A stretch of 7,871 nucleotides of DNA from Chloroflexota bacterium (GCA_012800995.1 JAAZIH010000070.1:1-7871), one strand, 5' to 3'. Counted from the first letter of the stretch, positions 1-6,074 are shown. Numbers and translations: made by a program. Notes: generated by a model not told the origin, from the letters alone.

Positions 1-466
1 CCAAAAAATCGGGTCTGCATTCGGCATTGGCACCAATATCCAAAACCGTACAATAGCCGTTTTTTGTGGGAAAGTTGGCGCATAAACAAGGGCGGTTTAC
101 GCCTTTGATGAGCCCGAAAGTTTTTGTTCCAAAATACATGGCCATGCCGGTATTGCCCGCCGTGACAAAGGCGTGGGCTTTGCTGTCTTTAACCAGTTGC
201 ATACCCACTGCCATTGTGTTATGTTTTTTCGAGCGAGCTTCTCGAATATCATCATCCATCGCAAGAACTTCCGGTGCATGCACGATGCTTATTTTGGATT
301 TGTCGCCTGGTAGGGCATCCAGGGCGGTTTTTAATTGGGTTTCATCACCGACCAGAATGATATGAATGTTCCAAATGGCAGTCGCCTGGATTGCACCAAG
401 CAATTCGGGTTGTGGGCGGTCGTCGCTGCCCATTGCATCTAAAACGATTGTTGTTTTCAAAATCAC
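1..466 (-). CDS. plsX: Phosphate acyltransferase PlsX, N-terminal part (runs off the left edge)
   Basis: About 155 N-terminal codons are present; the gene continues beyond position 1. PlsX converts acyl-ACP and phosphate to acyl-phosphate, the donor used by PlsY in phosphatidic acid synthesis, at the cytoplasmic membrane face. The translation shows the family's N-terminal VLDAMGSD motif, then an IVHAPEVL stretch, DDDIREARSKK, an AFVTAGNTGMAM glycine-rich block, an IKGVNRPCL segment and a VLDIGANAECRPDFL block, all in the order expected for PlsX. The start is uncertain. GTG at 466-464 is preferred because GGAGG lies 10 nt upstream (481-477). TTG at 460-458, also in frame, is the alternative and would use AGAGGTGA with a very short spacer. 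The first ATG lies inside the conserved motif and is too late. It diverges from the tRNA-Leu gene. Family identity is secure; the start is moderate. Confidence 0.9.
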   Translation of the reverse strand, partial: MILKTTIVLDAMGSDDRPQPELLGAIQATAIWNIHIILVGDETQLKTALDALPGDKSKISIVHAPEVLAMDDDIREARSKKHNTMAVGMQLVKDSKAHAFVTAGNTGMAMYFGTKTFGLIKGVNRPCLCANFPTKNGYCTVLDIGANAECRPDFL

Positions 467-476
467 CTCTAAAGCG

Positions 477-481
477 CCTCC
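477..481 (-). promoter_or_regulatory. Ribosome binding site deciding the plsX start
   Basis: GGAGG on the minus strand, 10 nt upstream of the GTG at 466-464. It favours this GTG over the in-frame TTG six bases downstream, whose own purine-rich site (AGAGGTGA, 470-463) would sit only 2-4 nt away from it. Confidence 0.5.
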
Positions 482-483
482 GC

Positions 484-511
484 TTGACAAGTTTGGCGCA
501 AAGTATATAAT
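484..511 (+). promoter_or_regulatory. Sigma70-type promoter of the tRNA-Leu gene
   Basis: A perfect -35 box TTGACA at 484-489 and a perfect -10 box TATAAT at 506-511 are separated by 16 bp. Transcription would start near 518, a few bases before the mature tRNA 5' end at 522, leaving almost no leader to remove. The -35 box lies between the plsX start codon and the tRNA, so this compact spacer serves both divergent units. On the minus strand the same AT-rich block offers TATTAT (512-507) and TATACT (507-502) as possible -10 boxes for plsX, but no good -35 box is seen for them. Confidence 0.85.
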
Positions 512-521
512 AAACATCCAT

Positions 522-603
522 GCGCTGGTGCTGGAATAGGCAGACAGGCTTGGTTGAGGGCCAAGTGCCGCAAGGCGTGAGGGTTCAACTCCCTCTCAGC
601 GCA
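522..603 (+). tRNA. tRNA-Leu (anticodon GAG)
   Basis: A complete class II tRNA of 82 nt. Acceptor stem GCGCTGG (522-528) pairs with TCAGCGC (596-602), with one G-T wobble, and A603 is the discriminator base typical of leucine tRNAs. U8 and G9 follow, then D stem CTG/CAG (531-533 with 545-547) around a loop containing GG. Anticodon stem CTTGG/CCAAG (549-553 with 561-565) encloses loop TTGAGGG, anticodon GAG at 556-558, reading CUC and CUU. The long variable arm (566-578) folds as TGCC-GCAA-GGCG. T stem GAGGG/CCCTC (579-583 with 591-595) encloses TTCAACT. CCA is not encoded (TAC follows), so it must be added by the CCA-adding enzyme. Confidence 0.97.
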
Positions 604-607
604 TACG

Positions 608-637
608 AAAGAGCAACCTTTGTTGCTCTTTTTGTTT
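608..637 (+). terminator. Rho-independent terminator of tRNA-Leu
   Basis: A perfect 10-bp stem AAAGAGCAAC (608-617) / GTTGCTCTTT (622-631) with loop CTTT, ending in a T-rich tail TTTTTGTTT (629-637). It lies 4 nt after the tRNA. On the minus strand the stem is not followed by a T run, so it should serve only weakly for the convergent peptidase gene that ends at 663. Confidence 0.9.
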
Positions 638-662
638 AACAAATCCATTATACATAAGTTAT

Positions 663-2096
663 TCACGGAAAGGCTCTTCTCAGCCAGGTTGCAGGGTTAA
701 CTGGTATGCCTTGAACGTTGATTTCAAAGTGCAGATGGGGTCCAGTTGATCTGCCTGTTGTACCAATGATTCCAATGAGTTGGCCGGGTTCAACTATGTC
801 GCCTTCTTCTACGTGAATTTCTTCAAGATGCATATAAATACTGTAAATCCCAAGCCCATGATCGATGACGACGGTATTCCCGCGCACGATTAGGTCAGGT
901 AATGCTCCAACCACGGTGCCTCGCGCTGGGGCATAGACATCAGTGCCTTTGTTATAGCCAAAATCCAGTCCAGTGTGATAATAAATGGCAGGGTCATCAT
1001 TATAGGTTCGGCGACTTCCAAATCTGGACATGATATTGTCTGGATCCTGGCAAGGCGCGACGAATTGTCCTGACCAATGCTGTACAGGTGTAATGGGTAC
1101 GACTAATTCTTTAAAAAGAGCATCTTCAGCACGTACATTTTCGCTATTTATGGTTTCTGGGTCTACATTGAGTGGGCGGTCGGTGGCGTAATTGCCCGAT
1201 ATGATAACAACCAACTGGTCAAAACGATAAACATAACCATCTTCTCGGGTGAAAGTCATCGTAAGAGGATACACACCTGGTTCGGTAAGCGCATGAATAC
1301 CTGCATATGCCACTTGCTGACCGTCGCCCATATCTGTAAACTGAGGCGAAATATTGACAAGTTCCGACTTGACCTCAATTTTCTCTGGGCTTTGTACGTG
1401 AAGCACATAGGTATCCCCTTGGCGCAAAGGTAGGTTGTCAATTGAAATGGTGCCAATGCCAGGGATGGCGAGCGAGTCGTTTTGGGCGTTTGGACTGGGC
1501 ACGTAGTAATTGTCCTGAGGCAAAGCGTAATTTGGGTTTGTAAGCAGGTTTCTTTGGCTAAGTGCCCATTGATTTTGTCCTGACTTGACAGCCAGCTCAA
1601 TAAAGGTTTGCCCTTCAAGGAATGTATTGGCAACCGTTGGCAGTTCTTGATCGACATCGGTCAACAAGATTTCGCGGCCAATAAAAAGTTCAGATGGACT
1701 TGTAATTCGGTTGAGGCGAATGAGTTGGTTTAAATCTGCCTGGCTGCGCCGGCTTAGGCTGACGAAACTTGTTCCAAGACCAACGTATTCACTACTTAAC
1801 ACGCCTTGCAAGCCGGGAAAACTTGGGATTTTTATTTTGTCACCGGGATGGAGAGGGGTGTTAACATCGCGTTGATTGACTTCAAGAATGGCTTCAAGCG
1901 TGGTATTGAATTTTTCGGCAATCCAATAGAGGGAATCACCTGCCTGTACAACATATTCCGGATAGGTCGTGGCTTGGGCTTGGACGAGATCAATATTAAA
2001 CGTGCCCGAAAATATGGTCACGATAAGCAAAACTATTAAAAGAGAAGTAAAAGCTTTGTAAGCTTTTGTGTTAATAGACTTGGTATAATTTTTCAT
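663..2096 (-). CDS. Secreted LysM-domain M23 family metallopeptidase
   Basis: 477 aa. It is a predicted exported murein hydrolase acting on peptidoglycan cross-links. Residues 1-15 are basic, residues 16-40 are a hydrophobic signal segment, and AQA|TT near residue 42 is a plausible cleavage site. A clear LysM domain spans about 46-91 (YVVQAGDSLYWIAEKF, HPGDKIKIP), with a degenerate LysM-like repeat at about 104-146 and possibly another at 152-200. Residues about 220-300 look like a beta-rich domain that I do not recognise. The C-terminal M23 (lysostaphin-type) domain covers about 350-475 and has all expected residues: HxxxD (H374, D378), H423 in YMHL and HLH (H454, H456), so it should be active. 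ATG at 2096 is chosen because it opens directly onto the signal peptide. Upstream in-frame starts (2114, 2180) would add a hydrophobic stretch reaching into the divergent gene. No clear Shine-Dalgarno site is seen. Its mRNA would have a very short leader. Confidence 0.9.
   Translation of the reverse strand: MKNYTKSINTKAYKAFTSLLIVLLIVTIFSGTFNIDLVQAQATTYPEYVVQAGDSLYWIAEKFNTTLEAILEVNQRDVNTPLHPGDKIKIPSFPGLQGVLSSEYVGLGTSFVSLSRRSQADLNQLIRLNRITSPSELFIGREILLTDVDQELPTVANTFLEGQTFIELAVKSGQNQWALSQRNLLTNPNYALPQDNYYVPSPNAQNDSLAIPGIGTISIDNLPLRQGDTYVLHVQSPEKIEVKSELVNISPQFTDMGDGQQVAYAGIHALTEPGVYPLTMTFTREDGYVYRFDQLVVIISGNYATDRPLNVDPETINSENVRAEDALFKELVVPITPVQHWSGQFVAPCQDPDNIMSRFGSRRTYNDDPAIYYHTGLDFGYNKGTDVYAPARGTVVGALPDLIVRGNTVVIDHGLGIYSIYMHLEEIHVEEGDIVEPGQLIGIIGTTGRSTGPHLHFEINVQGIPVNPATWLRRAFP
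2049..2067. repeat. Perfect inverted repeat AAAAGCTT-TGT-AAGCTTTT
   Basis: Two 8-bp arms with a 3-nt loop inside the 5' coding end of the M23 peptidase gene. It sits just upstream of the extended -10 box assigned to the divergent exonuclease gene. It could be a protein-binding site, an mRNA hairpin near the peptidase start, or chance from AAG/GCT codons. Confidence 0.5.
2081..2089 (+). promoter_or_regulatory. Extended -10 promoter candidate for the exonuclease gene
   Basis: TGG followed by a perfect TATAAT (2084-2089) fits an extended -10 element (TGnTATAAT). Predicted start of transcription is near 2096, giving a leader of about 38 nt to the GTG at 2134. No convincing -35 box is seen at 16-18 bp spacing, which an extended -10 can tolerate. 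The element lies inside the first codons of the oppositely oriented peptidase gene. Confidence 0.5.
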
Positions 2097-2109
2097 TGAA
2101 AATAAGTTT

Positions 2110-2138
2110 ACCATAGGCTTGAAAGGGTGTTTTGTGAA
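2110..2138 (-). promoter_or_regulatory. Possible promoter of the M23 peptidase gene
   Basis: On the minus strand TTCACA (2138-2133, five of six to consensus) and TATGGT (2115-2110, four of six) are 17 bp apart. Transcription would begin near 2103, leaving only about 7 nt before the ATG at 2096, which fits the lack of a visible ribosome binding site. The -35 box overlaps the start codon of the divergent exonuclease gene. The match is imperfect and remains a guess. Confidence 0.35.
2122..2127 (+). promoter_or_regulatory. Ribosome binding site deciding the exonuclease start
   Basis: AAAGGG (2122-2127) lies 6 nt before GTG at 2134. An in-frame TTG at 2119 comes before this site and would place the Shine-Dalgarno sequence inside the gene, so GTG is preferred. 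Confidence 0.7.
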
Positions 2139-2901
2139 GATTACAACGTTTAATGTAAATGGTATCAGGGCGATTGTCAAAAAAGAAGGCTTGGATTGGA
2201 TTTATGAGCTGGATTCAGATGTGCTGGGTTTGCAAGAGATAAAAGCCAAACCGGAACAAGTGCCAGCTAAATTGAATAAGATTGCGGATTATCAGGTGAT
2301 ATGGAATTCCGCCGAGCGGCCCGGTTACAGTGGTACTGCTGTTTTTTATCGGGATGAACCTCGTTCAGTGAGTTTGGGTATTGATTATCCTATGTTTGAT
2401 GAAGAAGGGCGTGTTATTCGTCTGGAGTATCCTGACTTTTTCCTCTATAACATTTATTTCCCGAATGGTGGTGAGGAAAATCGACGTGTGCCCGAAAAAT
2501 TGCAGTTTTACGCAAAGCTTTTGGAAGAAACGGACGAACTTCACAAAAGTGGTAAAAAGGTGATTATTACGGGCGATTTTAACACCGCGCACCGTGAAAT
2601 TGACCTTGAACACCCGCAGGCGAATTCAAAAACAACCGGCTTCTTGCCCGAAGAACGTGCCTGGATTGACAAGTATCTGGAACATAACTTTGTGGACGCT
2701 TTCAGGCAGCTTTATCCTGACCGCGAAAAAGCCTACACCTGGTGGTCTTACCGCACGGCCGCGCGATTGCGGAATGTGGGCTGGCGTTTAGACTACTATT
2801 TGATTAGCAAAGAGCTTCTGCCGCGTGTGCAGGATGTGATTATCCATGACGATATCATGGGCTCAGACCACTGTCCGGTTTCGATGATTTTAAAAGACTA
2901 A
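2134..2901 (+). CDS. xth: Exodeoxyribonuclease III / AP endonuclease (EEP superfamily)
   Basis: 255 aa, full length for the ExoIII/APE1 family. It cleaves the backbone at abasic sites and trims 3' blocked ends in base excision repair, in the cytoplasm. Conserved motifs appear in order: TFNVNGIR with N7, LGLQEIKA with catalytic E35 (Mg2+ ligand), GYSGTAVF (64-71), YFPNGGEE with Y108, ITGDFNTAH with D148 and N150, WRLDYYLIS with D220, and GSDHCPV with D245/H246. All key catalytic residues are therefore present. GTG at 2134 is chosen from the spaced AAAGGG site; the protein then begins MKITTFNVNGIR, as is usual for the family. It starts 37 bp from the divergent M23 peptidase gene and seems to be a single-gene unit. 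Whether it acts mainly as exonuclease or AP endonuclease cannot be told from sequence; the APE1-like spelling of the motifs favours AP endonuclease. Confidence 0.95.
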   Translation: MKITTFNVNGIRAIVKKEGLDWIYELDSDVLGLQEIKAKPEQVPAKLNKIADYQVIWNSAERPGYSGTAVFYRDEPRSVSLGIDYPMFDEEGRVIRLEYPDFFLYNIYFPNGGEENRRVPEKLQFYAKLLEETDELHKSGKKVIITGDFNTAHREIDLEHPQANSKTTGFLPEERAWIDKYLEHNFVDAFRQLYPDREKAYTWWSYRTAARLRNVGWRLDYYLISKELLPRVQDVIIHDDIMGSDHCPVSMILKD

Positions 2902-2996
2902 TCTTGGTCTCAATTTTCTTTCAGTGCTATATCTTTTCTTGGACGATTACTGACATAAAGCTGGGGCTGAATTGCCAATAATCTCGAATTGAATGC

Positions 2997-3025
2997 TTGA
3001 TTTTCACCAGATAATGGATTATTAT
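2997..3025 (+). promoter_or_regulatory. Promoter of the AbiE-type module
   Basis: TTGATT (2997-3002) and TATTAT (3020-3025) are exactly 17 bp apart. Transcription should start near 3032, only 13 or so bases before the ATG at 3045. The rest of the 143-bp gap after the exonuclease gene (2902-2996) is AT-rich and shows nothing else that I can support. Confidence 0.7.
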
Positions 3026-3043
3026 TCCAATAAGTGGTGAAAA
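3001..3043. promoter_or_regulatory. Candidate AbiEi operator: two 18-bp inverted half-sites around the -10 box
   Basis: Left half-site TTTTCACCAGATAATGGA (3001-3018) and right half-site, read on the minus strand, TTTTCACCACTTATTGGA (3043-3026) agree at 15 of 18 positions. The outer 9 bases of each are identical. The 7-bp spacer (3019-3025) contains the whole -10 hexamer TATTAT, and the dyad centre is at 3022. Bound protein would block RNA polymerase. The right half-site also covers the predicted transcription start and the weak ribosome binding site GGTGA (3036-3040). AbiEi proteins studied in streptococci repress their own promoter by binding inverted repeats, which is the basis for this assignment. 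Confidence 0.75.
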
Positions 3044-3044
3044 T

Positions 3045-3629
3045 ATGATAAAGACAACTGCGATGTTAATGGAAGAAAAAGGGGAATATCGCTATCCAGC
3101 GAATAAAATTGCGCGGATGGTATCTGAAGGAACACTATTTCCTGTTGTAAGAGGGCTCTATACAACCGATAGAGAAATACCAGGGCATTTTTTGGCTGCC
3201 AGTATTTACGGACCTTCGTATTTATCATTTGATTTTGCGCTTTCGTACTGGGGGCTTATTCCTGAAGCAGTATATGTTTACAGTTCTGCTACTTTTGATA
3301 AGAAGAAGAAAAAGCAGTTCAAGACCGAATTTGGACTTTTTACTTATCGTGACGTCCCAAAAAAGGCTTACCCGCTGGGAATTCAGATTGTAAAGTCTGG
3401 TGAAAATGTTTTTTTAATCGCGGATGCCGAGAAGGCGCTTTGTGATAAGTTGTACACACTTTCTCCTGTCGCAAATCAGGATGCGTTATCGGAACTTCTA
3501 TTCTCAAATTTGAGAATTGATGAGTCTGAATTAACATTATTGGATTTCAATAAAATGGCGTATTATGCCCGTTTTTACCGTACAACAAATCACAAATTGC
3601 TTATTAAGATGATTAGGAAGAGCTCATGA
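3045..3629 (+). CDS. AbiEi-like antitoxin / autorepressor of a type IV toxin-antitoxin module
   Basis: 194 aa. The N-terminal part (about 1-45) has the winged-helix pattern of AbiEi antitoxins (ANKIARMVSEGTLFPVVRGLY), expected to bind DNA. The following segment (about 48-80; YGPSYLSFDFALSYWGLIPE) is the conserved core of the family. A basic run of five lysines (86-90) and an AEKALCDKLY motif (128-137) lie in the C-terminal domain, which in studied AbiEi proteins is needed for antitoxin activity. It probably neutralises the downstream toxin without stable complex formation and represses its own promoter through the dyad at 3001-3043. The start ATG is the first after the promoter; GGTGA four bases upstream is a weak site. 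Its stop overlaps the toxin start (ATGA), indicating translational coupling. Codons are visibly richer in A+T than those of the gcv genes, consistent with horizontal gain. Confidence 0.88.
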   Translation: MIKTTAMLMEEKGEYRYPANKIARMVSEGTLFPVVRGLYTTDREIPGHFLAASIYGPSYLSFDFALSYWGLIPEAVYVYSSATFDKKKKKQFKTEFGLFTYRDVPKKAYPLGIQIVKSGENVFLIADAEKALCDKLYTLSPVANQDALSELLFSNLRIDESELTLLDFNKMAYYARFYRTTNHKLLIKMIRKSS

Positions 3630-4495
3630 ACACCATTATTGAACAAATGTTGCGTAACTATGGTGAATATCGTCTGACTAACAGAAAAAATGTCGTAAAA
3701 GAAATTATGCAAGAAATTGTCTTGTATGGCTTATCAAAATCGGGTTTCTTTAAACAGGCGGCATTCTATGGCGGAACAGCTTTGCGTATTTTTTATGGCT
3801 TGGATCGTTTCTCAGAAGATTTGGATTTTTCCTTATTAACAAGCAATGAAAATTTTGATTTGAGTGCTTATTTTTCCACTTTAGAAAAGGAAATGCAATC
3901 CTGTGGCTTAAATATTGAGATTACTGAAAAAGAGAAACGAGTTGATTCAAACATTCAATCAGCATTTGTAAAGGCAAACACAAAAGAACATATTTTGCTT
4001 TTTTATGGTGATGAAGTATTACAAGGAATTCATGGCAGGGAAAAGATAAAAATAAAATTTAAGGTAGATACAAATCCGCCTGCGTATGCAAATATCGAAC
4101 ATAAATATCGTCTTCTGCCATCGCCTTATGAAATTGCCTTGTATGATGCGCCATCACTTTTTGCAGGCAAGATCCACGCGGTGTTATGCCGTGCATGGAA
4201 AACACGGATAAAAGGACGGGATTTGTACGATTATATTTTTTTCTTATCACGATCTGTGCCGGTAAATATTGCCCATTTGTACGCGCGCTTGGTGCAAAGT
4301 GATTACCTATATTCTGCTCAGGATTATGCATTGTCGGATTTGAAGCAAGATCTTCAGAGGCATTTTGAAACGATAGACTTCAAAAAAGCGAAAGAAGATG
4401 TTGAACCTTTTGTGCGCAATCAGGAATCACTGTCAGTGTGGAGCTCTGAGTTTTTTATTCAAATAACTGAACAATTGACAGTGGCGAAAAAATAA
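3626..4495 (+). CDS. AbiEii-like nucleotidyltransferase toxin (DUF1814 family)
   Basis: 289 aa. The protein has the DNA polymerase beta-type nucleotidyltransferase signature GGTALRIFYGLDRFSEDLDF: GG at 49-50, then acidic D65 and D67 as likely metal ligands. A third acidic residue is likely D148 in KFKVD. The family block LFAGKIHAVLCRAWKTR-KGRDLYDY follows (178-203; K182, R189, K196, D199, D202). Length fits the family. Related toxins in streptococci bind GTP, and MenT relatives in mycobacteria add nucleotides to tRNA 3' ends; the target here is unknown. Overexpression relative to AbiEi should halt growth, and this type of module can act in phage abortive infection. GGAAG 5 nt before the ATG is a good ribosome binding site, and the 4-nt overlap with the antitoxin gene couples their translation. 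No frameshift or lost key residue is seen, so the toxin looks intact. Confidence 0.9.
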   Translation: MNTIIEQMLRNYGEYRLTNRKNVVKEIMQEIVLYGLSKSGFFKQAAFYGGTALRIFYGLDRFSEDLDFSLLTSNENFDLSAYFSTLEKEMQSCGLNIEITEKEKRVDSNIQSAFVKANTKEHILLFYGDEVLQGIHGREKIKIKFKVDTNPPAYANIEHKYRLLPSPYEIALYDAPSLFAGKIHAVLCRAWKTRIKGRDLYDYIFFLSRSVPVNIAHLYARLVQSDYLYSAQDYALSDLKQDLQRHFETIDFKKAKEDVEPFVRNQESLSVWSSEFFIQITEQLTVAKK

Positions 4496-4537
4496 GCCTA
4501 TAAGAAATCTCTGAAATAACAGAATAGTGACTTGATT

Positions 4538-4571
4538 AAAAAAGGCAGTCCAACTACGGGCTGCCTTTTAA
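4538..4571. terminator. Bidirectional intrinsic terminator between the AbiE module and the gcv operon
   Basis: AAAAGGCAGTCC (4540-4551) pairs with GGGCTGCCTTTT (4558-4569) as a 12-bp stem with one T-G wobble and loop AACTAC. On the plus strand it ends in TTTT, and on the minus strand in six T residues, so it can stop transcripts of both convergent units; the minus-strand side is stronger. Confidence 0.85.
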
Positions 4572-4577
4572 CTCCAA

Positions 4578-4608
<31 letters not shown>

Positions 4609-4610
4609 TT

Positions 4611-6074
4611 CTACATTTCTTCCGAAGGATAGCAACACAAAATCAATTCTTTTGCTGCTTTGAGTTCATCAGCGCGTTTGATGGGCGCGTTGTGGGGCGC
4701 GTTTTTAAGCAATTCTGGTTGGGTACGCGCTTCTTCGGCTATTTTGAGCATGACTTCAACGAATCTGTCAAGCGTTTCAAGGTTTTCGGTTTCAGTTGGC
4801 TCAATCATCAAGGCTTCTTTCACGATAAGCGGGAAGTAGTTGGTGGGTGGATGGATGCCATAGTCGATTAAGCGTTTGGCGATGTCCAGGGCTTGAATGC
4901 CAGGTACATCATCCCAGAATCCTTCAAGTACAAATTCATGCATACAGCTGCGGTCGTAAGGTAAGGTGTAGGTGCCTTTAAGCTTTTCTTGCATGTAGTT
5001 GGCGTTGAGCACGGCTTTTTCAGCAGCATTGCGTAAACCAATTGCACCTAACATTGAGATGTAGGTGAAGGCTCTTACATGAATACCGAAATGACCATGG
5101 AATGCTTTAATGCGTCCAATTGTCTTGGCGGGGGTTACTAAACCGTAAAGGGGTGGGTTTTCGTCATCACCTTCTTCAATGATGCCCACAACAGGATCGG
5201 GCAAGAAGTCGAGCAAGCGTTCAGCGACAACAACCGGGCCAGACCCAGGACCGCCACCGCCGTGGGGTGTTGAGAAAGTTTTGTGTAAGTTGTAATGCAA
5301 GATATCGAAACCGATCTTACCGGGTTGGGTGACACCCAAAATCGCGTTCATGTTGGCGCCATCACCGTACACCAAGCCGCCAGCATCATGAACAATTTTG
5401 ATAACTTCTTCGACGTTTTCGTCGAAGAGACCGAGCGTGTTGGGATTGGTGAGCATGAGCCCAGCCAAGCGGTCATCAACGAGAGATTTCAGATGTCCAA
5501 GATCCACGTTGCCACGGGCATCGGTTGCCAAGGGCACGATATCGAAGCCAACCATGGCAGACGTGGCGGGGTTAGTGCCATGGGCGGAGTCGGGGATGAG
5601 CATGCGCACACGTTGGTGCTCGCCGCGGTCTTTGTGGTAAGCATGGATCATCAACGCGCCAACCAGTTCGCCATGCGCGCCGGCTGCAGGCTGTAATGTG
5701 GTACCTGCAAAACCACCGATTTCAGCCAGCATTTCTTGCAGTTGATACATCAGATAGAGGTTGCCTTGCACGGTGTCTTCAGGCTGTAAGGGATGCGTGT
5801 TGGCAAAACCTGAAAGGCGTGTGGTTACTTCGTTGATTTTGGGGTTGTATTTCATCGTACAGGAACCCAGGGGGTAGAAGCCTGTATCGATGGCGTGGTT
5901 AAGTTGAGAAAGACGTGTAAAGTGGCGCACTGCTTCAAGTTCGGAGATTTCAGGGAAATGAAGTTCCTGGCGTTCAAAGCCTTTTGGCAATGCCACTTCG
6001 GGCACGTCAGAGACGGGCATTTTTACGCCACGGCGACCTGGAGAGGACATTTCAAAGATGGTGGGTTCAGTCAT
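4611..6074 (-). CDS. gcvPB: Glycine dehydrogenase (decarboxylating) subunit 2, GcvPB
   Basis: 487 aa. It is the C-terminal half of the P protein and carries the pyridoxal-phosphate site: glycine is decarboxylated and its aminomethyl group is passed to the lipoyl arm of GcvH. The PLP lysine is K265 in LHKTFSTPHGGGGPGSGP. Other P-protein landmarks are GFYPLGSCTMKYNPK (66-80), LQPAAGAHGE (127-136), PDSAHGTNPA (161-170), YGDGANMNA (236-244) and IHPPTNYFPLIV (407-418). The N-terminal extension with SPGRRGVK is typical of the separate PB subunit. ATG at 6074 is chosen because AGGAGGA (6086-6080) precedes it by a normal distance; the in-frame TTG at 6089 would swallow that site. It overlaps the gcvPA stop by 8 nt, so translation is probably coupled, matching the need for equal amounts of both subunits. 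Last gene of the operon, followed by the terminator at 4538-4571. Confidence 0.97.
   Translation of the reverse strand: MTEPTIFEMSSPGRRGVKMPVSDVPEVALPKGFERQELHFPEISELEAVRHFTRLSQLNHAIDTGFYPLGSCTMKYNPKINEVTTRLSGFANTHPLQPEDTVQGNLYLMYQLQEMLAEIGGFAGTTLQPAAGAHGELVGALMIHAYHKDRGEHQRVRMLIPDSAHGTNPATSAMVGFDIVPLATDARGNVDLGHLKSLVDDRLAGLMLTNPNTLGLFDENVEEVIKIVHDAGGLVYGDGANMNAILGVTQPGKIGFDILHYNLHKTFSTPHGGGGPGSGPVVVAERLLDFLPDPVVGIIEEGDDENPPLYGLVTPAKTIGRIKAFHGHFGIHVRAFTYISMLGAIGLRNAAEKAVLNANYMQEKLKGTYTLPYDRSCMHEFVLEGFWDDVPGIQALDIAKRLIDYGIHPPTNYFPLIVKEALMIEPTETENLETLDRFVEVMLKIAEEARTQPELLKNAPHNAPIKRADELKAAKELILCCYPSEEM

Noticed and set aside
522..665. tRNA-Leu as an integration site for a mobile element
   Set aside because: No integrase, no repeated tRNA 3' fragment and no cargo-like gene is seen next to it; the tRNA has its own terminator and is followed by a normal gene.
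469..666. 65-codon minus-strand frame across the tRNA-Leu gene
   Set aside because: It is the antisense of a complete tRNA, its promoter and its terminator; such frames over tRNAs are a common annotation artefact.
1256..1657. 133-codon minus-strand frame inside the M23 peptidase gene
   Set aside because: Out-of-frame overlap on the same strand as a gene with clear domains; no start signal and no recognisable motif.
2895..2918. Possible weak terminator after the exonuclease gene: AGACTA / TGGTCT with loop ATCT, followed by CAATTTTC
   Set aside because: The stem is only six pairs with one wobble, overlaps the stop codon, and the T run is displaced by three bases; not enough to call.
2996..4537. 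CTTGATT at 2996-3002 and again at 4531-4537, as target-site duplication flanking the AbiE module
   Set aside because: Seven bases in AT-rich DNA is within chance, the left copy is part of the promoter -35 box, and no transposase or terminal inverted repeats accompany it.
5295..5696. 133-codon open frame on the plus strand opposite gcvPB, and similar plus-strand frames within gcvPA and gcvH
   Set aside because: They lie antisense to highly conserved genes, lack ribosome binding sites and resemble no family; they are shadows of the gcv reading frames.
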